From Maricaulis sp947259345 (GTDB lineage: Bacteria; Pseudomonadota; Alphaproteobacteria; Caulobacterales; Maricaulaceae): 64,000 nucleotides of DNA. A model generated the notes under the pieces. It saw nothing but the letters and a program-made list of their open reading frames with translations, had not been told where the DNA came from and ran no database searches. Shown here in pieces: positions 33,247-42,116 of this stretch. The stretch lies in contig OZ244254.1 of assembly GCA_965217205.1 (NCBI GenBank), positions 434,001-498,000 on the forward strand, in the 5' to 3' direction. Numbering within the stretch: the first letter of the stretch is position 1; each line of letters begins with the position of its first letter. A program made the translations under genes and the position numbers.

Positions 33247-33579
33247 ATGAAAAAGACGGGAACCATGATTCTGGCAGCCGCAATGTCGGCTCTGGCTTTC
33301 ACTGCGGCTCCGGCACTGGCTCAGGACCGCGAGCGCACCGCAGTGGAAGCTCCGGAATATCCGCGGGGCGCTGAGCGTCGCGGCATCGAAGGCTACGCTG
33401 TGGTCGAATATACCGTGGCCGAAGACGGCTCGGTTGCCGAAGCCACGGTCGTTGAAGCCGAGCCGGAAGGCGTGTTCGATCGCGCCGTCCTGCGGGCCAT
33501 CGAAGGCTGGGAATATGCTCCGGCCGCGTCGGCAACCGCCGGTGTCCAGCAGCGTTTCGACTTTAACCTCGGCGGCTAA
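33247..33579 (+). CDS. Secreted protein with a TonB C-terminal domain
   Basis: A 110-aa protein with a signal peptide (hydrophobic residues 8-24, cleavage at ALA-QD near 26) followed directly by a TonB C-terminal domain: APEYPRGAERRGIEGYAVVE, a VAEDGSVAEATVVEAEP strand and AVLRAIEGWEYAPA. TonB normally has an N-terminal membrane anchor and a Pro-rich spacer; both are absent here, so it cannot transduce energy from ExbB/ExbD by itself. It may be a periplasmic adaptor. An AAGGG lies 6 bases before the ATG. A hairpin follows at 33646. Confidence 0.8.
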   Translation: MKKTGTMILAAAMSALAFTAAPALAQDRERTAVEAPEYPRGAERRGIEGYAVVEYTVAEDGSVAEATVVEAEPEGVFDRAVLRAIEGWEYAPAASATAGVQQRFDFNLGG

Positions 33580-33645
33580 GGCCCGGAGGCAAAGCGCTAA
33601 TCAGCGAAAGAACTGAAAAGCGTTTACCATAATAAGAATTCATTT

Positions 33646-33680
33646 ACGGCGGCGCGTTAGCGTCGCCGTATCCTTTTGTA
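33646..33680 (+). terminator. Hairpin terminator after the TonB-C gene
   Basis: A 9-bp stem ACGGCGGCG/CGTCGCCGT with one G-T pair and a 6-base loop, followed by a short T-rich stretch (CCTTTTGT). It lies between the TonB-C gene and the chemoreceptor. Confidence 0.55.
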
Positions 33681-33708
33681 TCGGGGCATTAACCCTAGGG
33701 GCCTTGCC

Positions 33709-35766
33709 ATGAATTCTGTGTTCGCCAAATTCCTCGACAAGACGACCAGTATCCGGGTCCGGCTTCTGGCCGCCTTCGGGCTGACGTCTGTGATGACCCT
33801 GGTCGCCGCGATCGTCGGTGTGACCGGCTTCAACTCGGCCAATTACGCCGTCGAGCAGATCGCCAATCGCGCCATTCCAGAAACCCAGCTGGTGGATGCC
33901 CTGTCGGAAGACAGTGTCGGTCTGAGCGAGGCGCTCGCCGTTTTCGCGGGGTCCACGACCGTCGAAGCCCGACTCGACAACTACAACCGCGTCGTCGGCT
34001 ACCGCGATTCCCTGACCGAAGAGCTCGAACAGCTCCAGGCGCTCGCCGGCGCTGGTGAAACCGCCGCCCTGGAGGCTGCCGTCGCCGACCTGAACGAGCT
34101 GGTCGAGAGCATGAATGAAGTGGTCGAGCGCCGCCTGCAGATCCGTGATCGACGCTGGTATGTCACCTCTCAAGCGCGTGAGGCTCGCACCGATCTGGCA
34201 GACAGCGTCGAAGGCGCCCTGGATTCCAGCGACGAGGCCGATATTGAAAGCCTGTTGCGCGCCCTGCTCGCTGCCAACCAGATCATGATCCAGTTCAACG
34301 AAGTCGACACATCGGCTTCCACCGGTGAAGTCGATGCAGTTTTCGACCGCTTCGATGAAGCGGCTGGCGAGCTGGACGTCAATTTCGCCATTCTCGGCCC
34401 GATCGTGACCGACGTCATGCAGACCCAGGCCGACACGCTCATCAATTTCGGTGAAGGCGATGCTGGCGTGTTCGAGCTGCGCAAGGCCGAGCTGGCCGCC
34501 GTTGCCGCAGCCGAAGTGGTGGCCGAGGAAGCCCGTATCTCCGCAGAAACCCTTCTGACCAGTGTTCAGGACTTCAAGACCCAGGTGGCTGGCCGCGTGA
34601 GCGATGCCACTGCTGCGGCGGACACCGCGGTGATCACCGGTCGTATCCTGCTGATTGCCATCGCCGCCATCGGCCTCGTCGTCGCCGCCGCTATCGGATT
34701 CTTCTACGTCAATAACATGCTGCTCAAGCGCCTCAGCGCCATGGCCCGCACTATGGGCGCACTGGCCGAGGGCAATAGCGACGTCAATCTCGGCTTCAAC
34801 CCGGGCAAGGACGAAATCGGGGACATGGCGCGCTCGGTGGATGTCTTCCGCCAGAACGCCATCGAACGGGCCCGCCTCGAGGCGGAGACCGAAGAAGAAC
34901 GCCGGATGAAGGAAAAGCGTTCGGCAGCCGTTGAAAGCCTGATCCAGGTCTTCGAACAAGCGTCCAGCGACGCGCTGACCCAGGTCGCCGAAGCCGCCAC
35001 GCGCATGGAAACCTCGGCCCGCGCCATGAGCTCGACCGCTGCTGCCACCACCGGCAAGTCCGCGGCTGTTGCCCAGGCGTCGGAAGGCGCATCCCAGAAC
35101 GTTCAGACCGTGGCGGCTGCGGCCGAGGAAATGGTGTCGTCAATCGGCGAGATCTCGCAGCAGATCTCCCGTTCCACCGACATCGCCAATTCCGCTGTGG
35201 ACCAGGTCGAACAGACCAATGGCGATGTCCAGCGTCTCGATGACGCGGCCAAGTCGATCGACAATATCGTCAGCCTCATCAACGATATTGCCGAACAGAC
35301 CAATCTCCTGGCCCTGAACGCCACCATCGAGGCGGCGCGCGCCGGTGAAGCCGGCAAGGGCTTCGCGGTCGTGGCCTCCGAGGTCAAGGCGCTGGCCAGC
35401 CAGACCGGCGCGGCGACGCAGAACATCTCCGAGCACATCTCGGGCATCCAGGGCGCGACCGCCAAGGCCGTCGAAGCCATGTCCTCGATCGGTGGTACGA
35501 TCCACGAGATGAGCGAGATTGCCACCGCCATTGCCGCCGCGATGGAAGAGCAGCGGGCCGCGGCTGGTGAGATCACCCGCTCGGCCCAGGAAGCGGCCGA
35601 TGGTACCAGCCAGGTCTTCACCAATATCCAGGAAGTCGATCAGGCAACCTCGGAAACCGGTGAGAGCGCAGGCGAAGTGCTTGAAGCATCCCTGGCCGTG
35701 TCGCGGCAGTCGGACTCGCTCAAGAGTGCGGTTGAACAATTCCTCCAGGAGGTCCGTGCGGCCTAA
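33709..35766 (+). CDS. Methyl-accepting chemotaxis protein
   Basis: A 685-aa transmembrane chemoreceptor. A first membrane helix (about 17-40) and a second (about 310-332) bracket a roughly 270-residue helical periplasmic sensor. A HAMP domain follows (about 333-385), then the signalling domain with the hairpin tip EQTNLLALNATIEAARAGEA near residue 528. It relays ligand binding to CheA/CheW. The C-terminus ends without a CheR-tethering pentapeptide. ATG 33709 has AGGGG 8 bases upstream; a TTG 33 bases earlier is rejected. No che gene adjoins it. The ligand is unknown. Confidence 0.92.
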   Translation: MNSVFAKFLDKTTSIRVRLLAAFGLTSVMTLVAAIVGVTGFNSANYAVEQIANRAIPETQLVDALSEDSVGLSEALAVFAGSTTVEARLDNYNRVVGYRDSLTEELEQLQALAGAGETAALEAAVADLNELVESMNEVVERRLQIRDRRWYVTSQAREARTDLADSVEGALDSSDEADIESLLRALLAANQIMIQFNEVDTSASTGEVDAVFDRFDEAAGELDVNFAILGPIVTDVMQTQADTLINFGEGDAGVFELRKAELAAVAAAEVVAEEARISAETLLTSVQDFKTQVAGRVSDATAAADTAVITGRILLIAIAAIGLVVAAAIGFFYVNNMLLKRLSAMARTMGALAEGNSDVNLGFNPGKDEIGDMARSVDVFRQNAIERARLEAETEEERRMKEKRSAAVESLIQVFEQASSDALTQVAEAATRMETSARAMSSTAAATTGKSAAVAQASEGASQNVQTVAAAAEEMVSSIGEISQQISRSTDIANSAVDQVEQTNGDVQRLDDAAKSIDNIVSLINDIAEQTNLLALNATIEAARAGEAGKGFAVVASEVKALASQTGAATQNISEHISGIQGATAKAVEAMSSIGGTIHEMSEIATAIAAAMEEQRAAAGEITRSAQEAADGTSQVFTNIQEVDQATSETGESAGEVLEASLAVSRQSDSLKSAVEQFLQEVRAA

Positions 35767-35788
35767 CTGCGAGACAACTGAAATCCGC

Positions 35789-35820
35789 CAGCGCCCACGG
35801 CTTGCCAGTCGTGGGCGCTG
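35789..35820 (+). terminator. Perfect 11-bp hairpin after the chemoreceptor
   Basis: CAGCGCCCACG (35789-35799) and CGTGGGCGCTG (35810-35820) are exact reverse complements with a 10-base loop. It begins 22 bp after the chemoreceptor stop. No T-run follows, so it may stabilise the transcript end rather than terminate by itself. Confidence 0.5.
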
Positions 35821-35861
35821 CGCGTATACGGCGTGCCTCTCCCTTGCGGAGAGACAGGTGT

Positions 35862-35938
35862 GGCGAGGTAGCTCAGCTGGTTAGAGCGCACGACTCATAA
35901 TCGTGAGGTCGAGAGTTCAAGTCTCTCCCTCGCCACCA
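35862..35938 (+). tRNA. tRNA with CAT anticodon, probably elongator tRNA-Met
   Basis: A 77-nt cloverleaf with encoded CCA. The acceptor stem is GGCGAGG paired with CCTCGCC; the D-arm has GCTCAGCTGGTTAGAGC; the anticodon stem is CACGA/TCGTG with loop CTCATAA (anticodon at 35896-35898); the T-arm is GAGAG-TTCAAGT-CTCTC. The initiator is excluded because the 1-72 pair is a normal G-C. The overall sequence fits elongator tRNA-Met, but tRNA-Ile2, whose CAT is modified to lysidine, cannot be fully excluded by eye. Confidence 0.95.
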
Positions 35939-36082
35939 TTTCCCCTCTCAGATATCCTCAAGCTGGCCCCCTTGGCGACCTGGCGCGTGGCGTGCGACAT
36001 ATCCGCCTGCGACCGGGTGACGGGTGGCAAGGCCGGGCATGGGGACGCATATAGGGCGCCTGCCATTTCGGAGGCTTCGGCC

Positions 36083-36337
36083 ATGTCGCGTTCCAGTATC
36101 CTGTCAATTTTCGCCGCGGTCATCGTGCTGTCGCTGTGCGCGGTCTTCATGATCTTCGGCATGATCAAGCTGGCCGGGGTGGAGATGAGCGTGCATGGCT
36201 GGGTCGCGCTGGGGCTTGGAATCGTCGTCAGCTTGGCGCTGGGCGGGGCCCTGTCGACCGTTTTGGTGATCTCGCGCCGACGCGGCTTTGATGAAGCCGC
36301 ACACGAGGCCACACGGCATGTCGCGCCGGATCTCTGA
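36083..36337 (+). CDS. Small two-helix membrane protein of unknown function
   Basis: An 84-aa protein with two hydrophobic helices (about 6-28 and 38-63) and a polar tail containing RRRGFDEAAHEATRHV. The ATG at 36083 has a strong GGAGG 8 bases upstream, which argues that it is real. It stands alone after the tRNA and is convergent with the desaturase-like gene. I do not recognise a named family. Confidence 0.65.
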   Translation: MSRSSILSIFAAVIVLSLCAVFMIFGMIKLAGVEMSVHGWVALGLGIVVSLALGGALSTVLVISRRRGFDEAAHEATRHVAPDL

Positions 36338-36355
36338 CGCACGCGCTTGGCGGGC

Positions 36356-36387
36356 CTCCGGGATGCGGTTGGCTGTGCATCCCGGAG
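36356..36387. terminator. Perfect 11-bp hairpin between convergent genes
   Basis: CTCCGGGATGC (36356-36366) and GCATCCCGGAG (36377-36387) are exact reverse complements with a 10-base loop. It lies between the ends of the small membrane-protein gene and the desaturase-like gene. There is no T-run on either side. Confidence 0.45.
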
Positions 36388-36402
36388 ACCGTCGCCTCGC
36401 CT

Positions 36403-37245
36403 TCACGCCTCTTTCGTCACACGGGTAGTGGGCTGACCCTCGGCCAGCGGGTCAGATTGGCGCTGGACGATTGCCGCGAAACGGGCGTGATAGACCGGGT
36501 GTTCCGTCCCCATCCACCGATCCCACCAGGTGAAATAGAGTCCGAAATTCCAGCCGGGCTCGGCATGATGCAGATCATGATGGGTAACCGTCGTGATCCA
36601 GTCGAAACGCGGACGTCCGTCCTTTCCGGCCGGAAAGATTTCCACACCGCAATGACCGACCGCATTGCGGACGATCTGGTGGATGCCCCAAAGGAATATG
36701 ACCAGCACCGGCACGGGCAGGATGAGCAGGATGACGGGCAGGAAGAGGGCATGCAGGACCGCTTCACCGGTATTGAAGGCATAGGCCGTCCACGGGGTCG
36801 GTGTCCGGGATTTGTGATGCAGGCGATGGAAGCGGCGGAACCAGCGTGGCCGGTGCATGAGCCGGTGCGTCCAGTAGAACCAGGCATCATGCGCCACGAT
36901 CAGCGCGAGCAGCGACACTATGAACCACACTGGGCCGCGTTCCATCGAATCGAAATAGGCTTGGGAGACGCCGGTGAGCAGTTCCAGCGCAACCAGTGTC
37001 CCGACGATCGCAAAGACGGCAATGGACCGCAGGGAGGCCAGGATTTCCCGCCGGATCTGACCCGGCCCGGCGCGCCGCGGCTGTATCCGGCGTGGCGCCA
37101 GGGCTTTCGCGAATACGATATGGACCAGCAGGTAAACAATTCCGGCGGCCAGAACATAACGCAACAGATCGCTGAGGAAGAGATTCGGCGCGGCCGCCAA
37201 GGCCTCCAACAGGACGTCCGGCATGGCAGATTGTATCGACGGCAT
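36403..37245 (-). CDS. Sterol desaturase / fatty acid hydroxylase family protein
   Basis: A protein of about 280 aa with four to five membrane segments and the diiron His clusters of the family: HRLMH, HRLHH and, near the C-terminus, THHDLHH. Members insert hydroxyl groups or double bonds in lipids, sterols or carotenoids. I place the start at ATG 37245, which has AGGT 5 bases upstream; ATG 37257 is also possible. The open frame reaching to 37464 overlaps the AraC gene and is not coding. An AraC regulator lies directly upstream on the same strand. Confidence 0.85.
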   Translation of the reverse strand: MPSIQSAMPDVLLEALAAAPNLFLSDLLRYVLAAGIVYLLVHIVFAKALAPRRIQPRRAGPGQIRREILASLRSIAVFAIVGTLVALELLTGVSQAYFDSMERGPVWFIVSLLALIVAHDAWFYWTHRLMHRPRWFRRFHRLHHKSRTPTPWTAYAFNTGEAVLHALFLPVILLILPVPVLVIFLWGIHQIVRNAVGHCGVEIFPAGKDGRPRFDWITTVTHHDLHHAEPGWNFGLYFTWWDRWMGTEHPVYHARFAAIVQRQSDPLAEGQPTTRVTKEA

Positions 37246-37360
37246 TGCTGACCTCATGGCAGGAGTGAGGGGGCAGGCTTGCTGTCGGCGGCTTGACTGT
37301 CGCGGCGATGTCGAATGCGCTCGGACATTGCCGAAATCGACGCGAATTTTCCGGTTTTGA

Positions 37361-38413
37361 TCAGGCTTCCGCGAGGGCGGTCCGCCGATACAGGGTCGGT
37401 GTCGTCCCGGTTTCGGCCCGGAAGGCCCGGTTGAACGGCGCAATCGAGCCATAGCCGAGTTCAAGCGCGATGATCAGGATCTGGTCCTGGGCGCGTTCAG
37501 GCGCGGCCAGCAGGCGTTTGGCTTCAGCCAGGCGGTGGGTGTTCAGGAAGGCCGAGAAATTGCGATAGCCCAGACCTTTGTTGATCAGGCGCCGCAATCT
37601 GTGCTCGCGGGTTTTCAGATGCCCTGCGAGGGCGCCGACTGTCAGACCGGCCTCCCGGTACAGCCCATCGGCCATGGCCTGATCCAGCCGGGCCGCCAGT
37701 GGCCGGTCCTCCGGTGCGAGCTTGCCGCTTTGAACGGCGCCCGGCGCGCGGGCCGTGTCGGGCGGGAAGAGGTCGGTCGGTGCCGCGATGAGCCAGCCGG
37801 TGAACAGGAGGGCGAGCCCGAACAGGGTGACGCCCTGCGCGTGGAACACCCAGTCGGGAAAGCCGATGCCGGCGAAGCGGATCTCCATCACCGAAACCGT
37901 GATGCCGAGTATCGGGACCAGGCTGGCGAGGGCAACGCGAAAGCGGCGACGCGGCTCGATCAGATCATCCGGCCAATCGCGGATCGCCAGGACGGCGGCA
38001 TGCGCCATCATGAGCACGTTCGCGGTTTGCCATGCCAGCATGGCGATCAGGGGCAGCGGTGAGTCTGGCCCCGGCAGGAAATGACCGGTCGCTGCAAGGG
38101 CGACAATCCCGAGCGGGATCAGACGCCATTGGCGCCAGGCAAAGCGGTCGTCAAACAGCGCCGTGACGAACCACCAGAAAAGGACTGCTGTCGGAATGGC
38201 CAGCAGGTTCAGGGCCAGGGATACAGGACCCAGGGCCAGGGAGATCACGTTGGAGGAGACCAGCGCGTAGCAGGCGACGCCGAGGGCAAAGAGCAGGCCG
38301 AGACGGGCGCCGATTGCGCGCCGGGCATCGCGCCAGAAAAACAGGGCCAGCATCAGGGCGAGGCCGGTCGTGCCGCCGCGGGCCAGAAGTTCAAGGATTG
38401 CTGCAGTGGTCAT
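37361..38413 (-). CDS. Membrane-linked AraC-family regulator
   Basis: A 350-aa protein with about six to seven N-terminal membrane helices (residues 5-215) and a C-terminal AraC helix-turn-helix domain (about 245-345), including LTVGALAGHLKTREHRLRRL and LGYGSIAPFNRAFRAETGTT. Such fusions are common in this group and may sense the membrane or a lipophilic ligand. ATG 38413 is chosen because the frame upstream of it overlaps the kinase gene. It lies upstream of the desaturase-like gene on the same strand with a gap of about 115 bp and is a plausible regulator of it. Confidence 0.85.
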   Translation of the reverse strand: MTTAAILELLARGGTTGLALMLALFFWRDARRAIGARLGLLFALGVACYALVSSNVISLALGPVSLALNLLAIPTAVLFWWFVTALFDDRFAWRQWRLIPLGIVALAATGHFLPGPDSPLPLIAMLAWQTANVLMMAHAAVLAIRDWPDDLIEPRRRFRVALASLVPILGITVSVMEIRFAGIGFPDWVFHAQGVTLFGLALLFTGWLIAAPTDLFPPDTARAPGAVQSGKLAPEDRPLAARLDQAMADGLYREAGLTVGALAGHLKTREHRLRRLINKGLGYRNFSAFLNTHRLAEAKRLLAAPERAQDQILIIALELGYGSIAPFNRAFRAETGTTPTLYRRTALAEA

Positions 38414-38552
38414 GGGCGCCGGCCGGTCTCGGGTGAGCACATAGGGTCGGCAACGATGCCCGAATGGCAAGCCCGCCGACTCCATGCCGAGTGATGATGC
38501 AATCGCCGGTCCCTGTCTCCGCATTTTCGAAATCGATATGGATTTCCGCTGC

Positions 38553-40184
38553 TCACGCGGCCCTGGACCTCGCGGCCCGGCGGGCCGGATCCAGATAGGC
38601 GTCCAGCACGCGTTCGAGATCGGCGCGCATGATCGGCTTGGTGATGAAATCATCCATGCCCGCCTCCTGACACCGATCCTTGGCCGAGCCGATGGCATTG
38701 GCCGTCAGCGCGACGATCGGGACCGTGCACGCCGGTGTGTCCAGCTTCCGGATGGCGCGGCAGGCGGCCAGCCCGTCCATCACCGGCATTTCCATGTCCA
38801 TCAGCACCAGGTCGTAATGGCGGGTCTTCACGGCTTCAACGGCCGCCTGACCATTCTCGACATAATCGGCCTCAAGGCCGCGCAGTTTGAGAAAGCCTCG
38901 GGCGACAGCCTGGTTCACCGGATTGTCTTCGGCGACCAGAATGGTGTGCGCCTGGGTTGGCACCGGGGCCACCGGCGCAATGGCAGGCGCGACGGCCGCC
39001 GGGGCCGCCTCGGCCTCGACCGACCGCAAGGGCAGGTCAAACCAGAATCTGGAACCCTGCCCAGCCGTGCTTTCGAAGCCGATGGAGCCGCTCATCAATT
39101 CCACAAGGCGGCGGCAGATAGCCAGTCCGAGACCGGTTCCGCCATGCAGGCGATTGGTCGCTGCATCGGCTTGCTTGAAGGCCGAGAAGAGTTCGCCCTG
39201 GGCGGCTTCCGGAATGCCGCAACCGGTATCCTTGATCTCCACCCGCATGACATGTCGACGCCGGCCGATGGGCAGGAAGTGGAGGCGAACATCGACATGA
39301 CCGTCCTCGGTGAACTTGATCGCATTGCTGATCAGGTTGAACAGGACCTGTTTGATGCGAACAATATCGCCTTCGAAATGCGCGTCATGGTCGCAATCCG
39401 CCTCGATTTCGAAGGCGATGGCTTTTTCGCGGGCCCGGCCCAGCCAGAGCGTTCGCGTGTCATGCACCAGGGCAGACGGCCGGAAGGCCCGCAACTCCAG
39501 CTCCATCTTGCCGGCTTCAATCTTGGACAGGTCGAGAATGTCATTGAGCAGGCGCAGCAGGATATTGCCGCTCTCGTCGATCACCCGAACGAAATCGCGC
39601 TGCTCTTCGTCCAGGGCGGTGGCCTGCAACAATTGGGTGACGCCAAGCACGCCGTTCAGCGGCGTCCGAATCTCGTGACTCATCGTGGCCAGAAAGTCCG
39701 ACTTTGCCTTAGACGCGGCCAGCGCCTCGATCCGGGCCCGGCCGAGCTGTTCGGCGAGGTTGGACAGGCGGTGATTCTTGTCGGCATTCTCGCGGGCCAT
39801 GACGCGGAAGAGTTCCAGTGTCGTGCCCACACCGGCATATTCGCCATTGCGGGTGGCAATGAAGCCGTCCATCAGTGCCGCCGGGCGATCCTTGAGGATC
39901 TGGGCGTTCAGCTCGCTGATCGGCGTGCGGGTCTCTACGATCAGCGGCGATTTGTTCATGGCGAAAGTAATCGGGCGGCGCTCGAACAGGGCGCGACCAT
40001 GTCGGTCGGCCATTCGCAGGAAAAACTGATCGCGGGCGACCAGGCCGACCGGCTTGCCCTCTGTCACCACAGCCATCACCAGCAGATCCGGATCTTCCGA
40101 GAAATGCTCGTAAACCTCGCCGCCGGTCGTATCCGTTGCGACGGCCGGCGCATCGACCAGAACGTCTCGAACCAAGCCCACCAT
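38553..40184 (-). CDS. Soluble hybrid histidine kinase with CBS-like sensor
   Basis: A 543-aa protein without membrane segments. The N-terminal 130 residues look like a CBS-domain pair (VMAVVTEGKPVGLVARDQFF; later GFIATRNGEYAGVGT). Then come a coiled coil, HisKA with SHEIRTPLNGVLG (phospho-His), HATPase with NLISNAIKF, DTGCGIP and GTGLGLAI, an Ala/Pro linker, and a C-terminal receiver with LVAEDNPVNQ and phospho-Asp in LVLMDMEMPVMDG. It probably starts a His-Asp relay to an unlinked phosphotransferase. ATG 40184 has GAGGGG 6 bases upstream. It lacks a DNA-binding partner nearby. Confidence 0.9.
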   Translation of the reverse strand: MVGLVRDVLVDAPAVATDTTGGEVYEHFSEDPDLLVMAVVTEGKPVGLVARDQFFLRMADRHGRALFERRPITFAMNKSPLIVETRTPISELNAQILKDRPAALMDGFIATRNGEYAGVGTTLELFRVMARENADKNHRLSNLAEQLGRARIEALAASKAKSDFLATMSHEIRTPLNGVLGVTQLLQATALDEEQRDFVRVIDESGNILLRLLNDILDLSKIEAGKMELELRAFRPSALVHDTRTLWLGRAREKAIAFEIEADCDHDAHFEGDIVRIKQVLFNLISNAIKFTEDGHVDVRLHFLPIGRRRHVMRVEIKDTGCGIPEAAQGELFSAFKQADAATNRLHGGTGLGLAICRRLVELMSGSIGFESTAGQGSRFWFDLPLRSVEAEAAPAAVAPAIAPVAPVPTQAHTILVAEDNPVNQAVARGFLKLRGLEADYVENGQAAVEAVKTRHYDLVLMDMEMPVMDGLAACRAIRKLDTPACTVPIVALTANAIGSAKDRCQEAGMDDFITKPIMRADLERVLDAYLDPARRAARSRAA

Positions 40185-40365
40185 CAAAATCCCCTCGTCC
40201 TGCCCGGGATTCAGCCTGGGCTTTCGATCGTCTCACCGATTACGGGAATGCTTGTCCATGAAAACGGTTTCCATTCATTCAAGCGCTGGCGACAATGCCA
40301 ATGCTTTCACGAATATTTCACACGAATTTGCGGCATAGCAGGCGGCTTCATGCCGAGCCGAAGTG

Positions 40366-40710
40366 TCAGCGCGGATCGCCTCGGCCAAGCCCGGTCTCGG
40401 AGGCGACCCAGTCAAGAAAGCCGGCGGCACTGCTCTCGGCATCGATTGGCAGGCCCAGGATCGCGGGTTCGTCATAGGGGTGGAGTTCGGTCAGGCGGGC
40501 GACCAGGGTCTCGGCGGCAGCCTGGCTGGTCTTGAACAGGGCGACGCATTCGCCTGCGGTTTCGATCTTGCCCTGCCAGCGATAGACGCTGGTCATGCCG
40601 GGCAGGAGATTGGCGCAGGCGCACAATCCTTCGGTGACGACAATGCCGGCAGCAGCCTGCGCGCTGTCGGCATCGGGCCAGGTCGTGTAGATCAGGCGTA
40701 GGCTGTGCAT
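40366..40710 (-). CDS. cutA: CutA, divalent cation tolerance protein
   Basis: A 114-aa protein with the CutA1 pattern: IYTTWPDADSAQ, the Cys-containing segment GLCACANLLPG, SVYRWQGKIE and the final LHPYDEPAILGLPID. CutA forms very stable trimers; a role in copper tolerance is reported in Escherichia coli, but its basic function is unsettled. ATG 40710 is preferred, with GGGGAG about 10 bases upstream; ATG 40728 is in frame. It is divergent from queC, 35 bp away. Confidence 0.92.
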   Translation of the reverse strand: MHSLRLIYTTWPDADSAQAAAGIVVTEGLCACANLLPGMTSVYRWQGKIETAGECVALFKTSQAAAETLVARLTELHPYDEPAILGLPIDAESSAAGFLDWVASETGLGRGDPR

Positions 40711-40745
40711 GGCCAAATTTCTCCCCATCGGTATATAAGCGCCGC

Positions 40746-41477
40746 ATGAGCCAGACCTCCACCCCCGAAACCGCCAGCCAATCGGCCCTTGTCTTGTTTT
40801 CCGGTGGCCAGGATTCCGCGACCTGCCTGGCCTGGGCGCTGAACCGTTTCGGCCGGGTCGAGACGGTCGGCTTCGATTATGGCCAGCGACATCATGTCGA
40901 GATGGACGCCCGCCAGGCGGTCCGTGCCGGTGTGCAGCGCGGGTTTCCGACTTGGGGCGAGCGTCTGGGTGAGGACTTCGTCATTGACCTGTCCGGCTAT
41001 GGCGCCATTGCCGAGAGCGCGCTGACGGCCGACCGCGCCATCGAGATGGAAGCCAGCGGCCTGCCCAGCACTTTCGTGCCGGGCCGCAATCTGGTTTTTC
41101 TCACCATTGCTTCGGCGCTGGCCTATCGGCGCGGACATGGTGTGCTGGTGGGCGGGATGTGCGAGACCGATTATTCCGGCTATCCCGATTGTCGGCGCGA
41201 GACGATCGACGCCATGCAGTCGGCGCTCGGCCTCGGTCTCGATACCGAGCTGAGCATCGCCACACCGCTGATGCATCTCGACAAGGCACAGACCTGGGCG
41301 CTCGCCGATGAGCTCGGCGGCTCGGCCCTGACCGGCCTGATCGAGGAGGCCAGCCATACCTGTTATCGCGGTGAACGCGGCACGCGGCATGATTGGGGCT
41401 ATGGCTGTGATGATTGTCCCGCCTGCGAGCTGCGGGCGCGTGGCCATGCCGCCTGGAAAGCAGGGGGGGCAGCATGA
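40746..41477 (+). CDS. queC: QueC, 7-cyano-7-deazaguanine synthase
   Basis: A 243-aa enzyme that converts 7-carboxy-7-deazaguanine to preQ0 with ATP and ammonia in queuosine synthesis. The PP-loop is LFSGGQDSATC (about 17-27), the substrate region includes FVPGRNLVFLT, and four Cys near the C-terminus (HTCYRG, then GCDDCPAC) form the zinc site. The stop overlaps the queE start (ATGA), so the two are coupled. The 35-bp upstream gap is too short for a preQ1 riboswitch, and none is seen. Confidence 0.95.
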   Translation: MSQTSTPETASQSALVLFSGGQDSATCLAWALNRFGRVETVGFDYGQRHHVEMDARQAVRAGVQRGFPTWGERLGEDFVIDLSGYGAIAESALTADRAIEMEASGLPSTFVPGRNLVFLTIASALAYRRGHGVLVGGMCETDYSGYPDCRRETIDAMQSALGLGLDTELSIATPLMHLDKAQTWALADELGGSALTGLIEEASHTCYRGERGTRHDWGYGCDDCPACELRARGHAAWKAGGAA

Positions 41478-42103
41478 CCTACTCGGTGAAGGAACGCTTC
41501 CTGACGGTCCAGGGCGAAGGAGCCCAGTCAGGCCGCCCTGCGGTCTTTCTGCGCTTTGCCGGCTGCAATCTGTGGAGCGGGCGAGAGCAGGATCGGCACA
41601 AGGCGATCTGCAATTTCTGCGACACGGATTTTATCGGCATGGACGGTCCCGGCGGCGGGCGGTTCCAGACGCCGGAGGCGCTCGTCGAGGCGGTTGCCGA
41701 ACTCTGGCCGGGCGGCGGGGCGCCGCTGGTTGTGTGCACGGGTGGCGAGCCGCTCCTGCAGCTGGATTCGCCGCTGATCGACGCCCTGCATGCGCGCGGC
41801 TTCGAGATTGCGGTGGAGACCAACGGTACACTCGCGGCCCCGGACGGGATCGACTGGATCACGGTCAGCCCGAAAGGCAAGGCGCCGGTCGTCCAGACCT
41901 CGGGCCATGAGCTCAAGCTTGTCTATCCGCAGCCGGAGCTTGATCCGTCTGCGTTTGAGGGCTGGGACTTCAAACGCTTCTCCCTGCAGCCCATGGACGG
42001 GCCGCGGATGATGGAGAATGCCCAGGCCGCTTTCGACTACTGCCTGGCGCACCCAAAATGGTCACTCTCCCTGCAGACCCACAAATGGATCGGTGCGCCC
42101 TGA
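41474..42103 (+). CDS. queE: QueE, 7-carboxy-7-deazaguanine synthase
   Basis: A 209-aa radical SAM enzyme starting MTYSVKERFLTVQGEGAQSG. Its cluster motif is C-x14-C-x2-C (from GCNLW to ICNFC), the extended form known for some QueE proteins instead of CxxxCxxC. The SAM motif VCTGGEPLLQ follows. It makes CDG from carboxy-tetrahydropterin, the step before QueC. The start at 41474 overlaps the end of queC by four bases. QueD and QueF are not in the window. Confidence 0.94.
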   Translation: MTYSVKERFLTVQGEGAQSGRPAVFLRFAGCNLWSGREQDRHKAICNFCDTDFIGMDGPGGGRFQTPEALVEAVAELWPGGGAPLVVCTGGEPLLQLDSPLIDALHARGFEIAVETNGTLAAPDGIDWITVSPKGKAPVVQTSGHELKLVYPQPELDPSAFEGWDFKRFSLQPMDGPRMMENAQAAFDYCLAHPKWSLSLQTHKWIGAP

Positions 42104-42116
42104 TCCGGTTCCCTGG

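Noticed and set aside
40729..40745. preQ1 riboswitch before queC
   Set aside because: The divergent gap to cutA is only 35 bp, too short for the aptamer, and no matching fold is seen.
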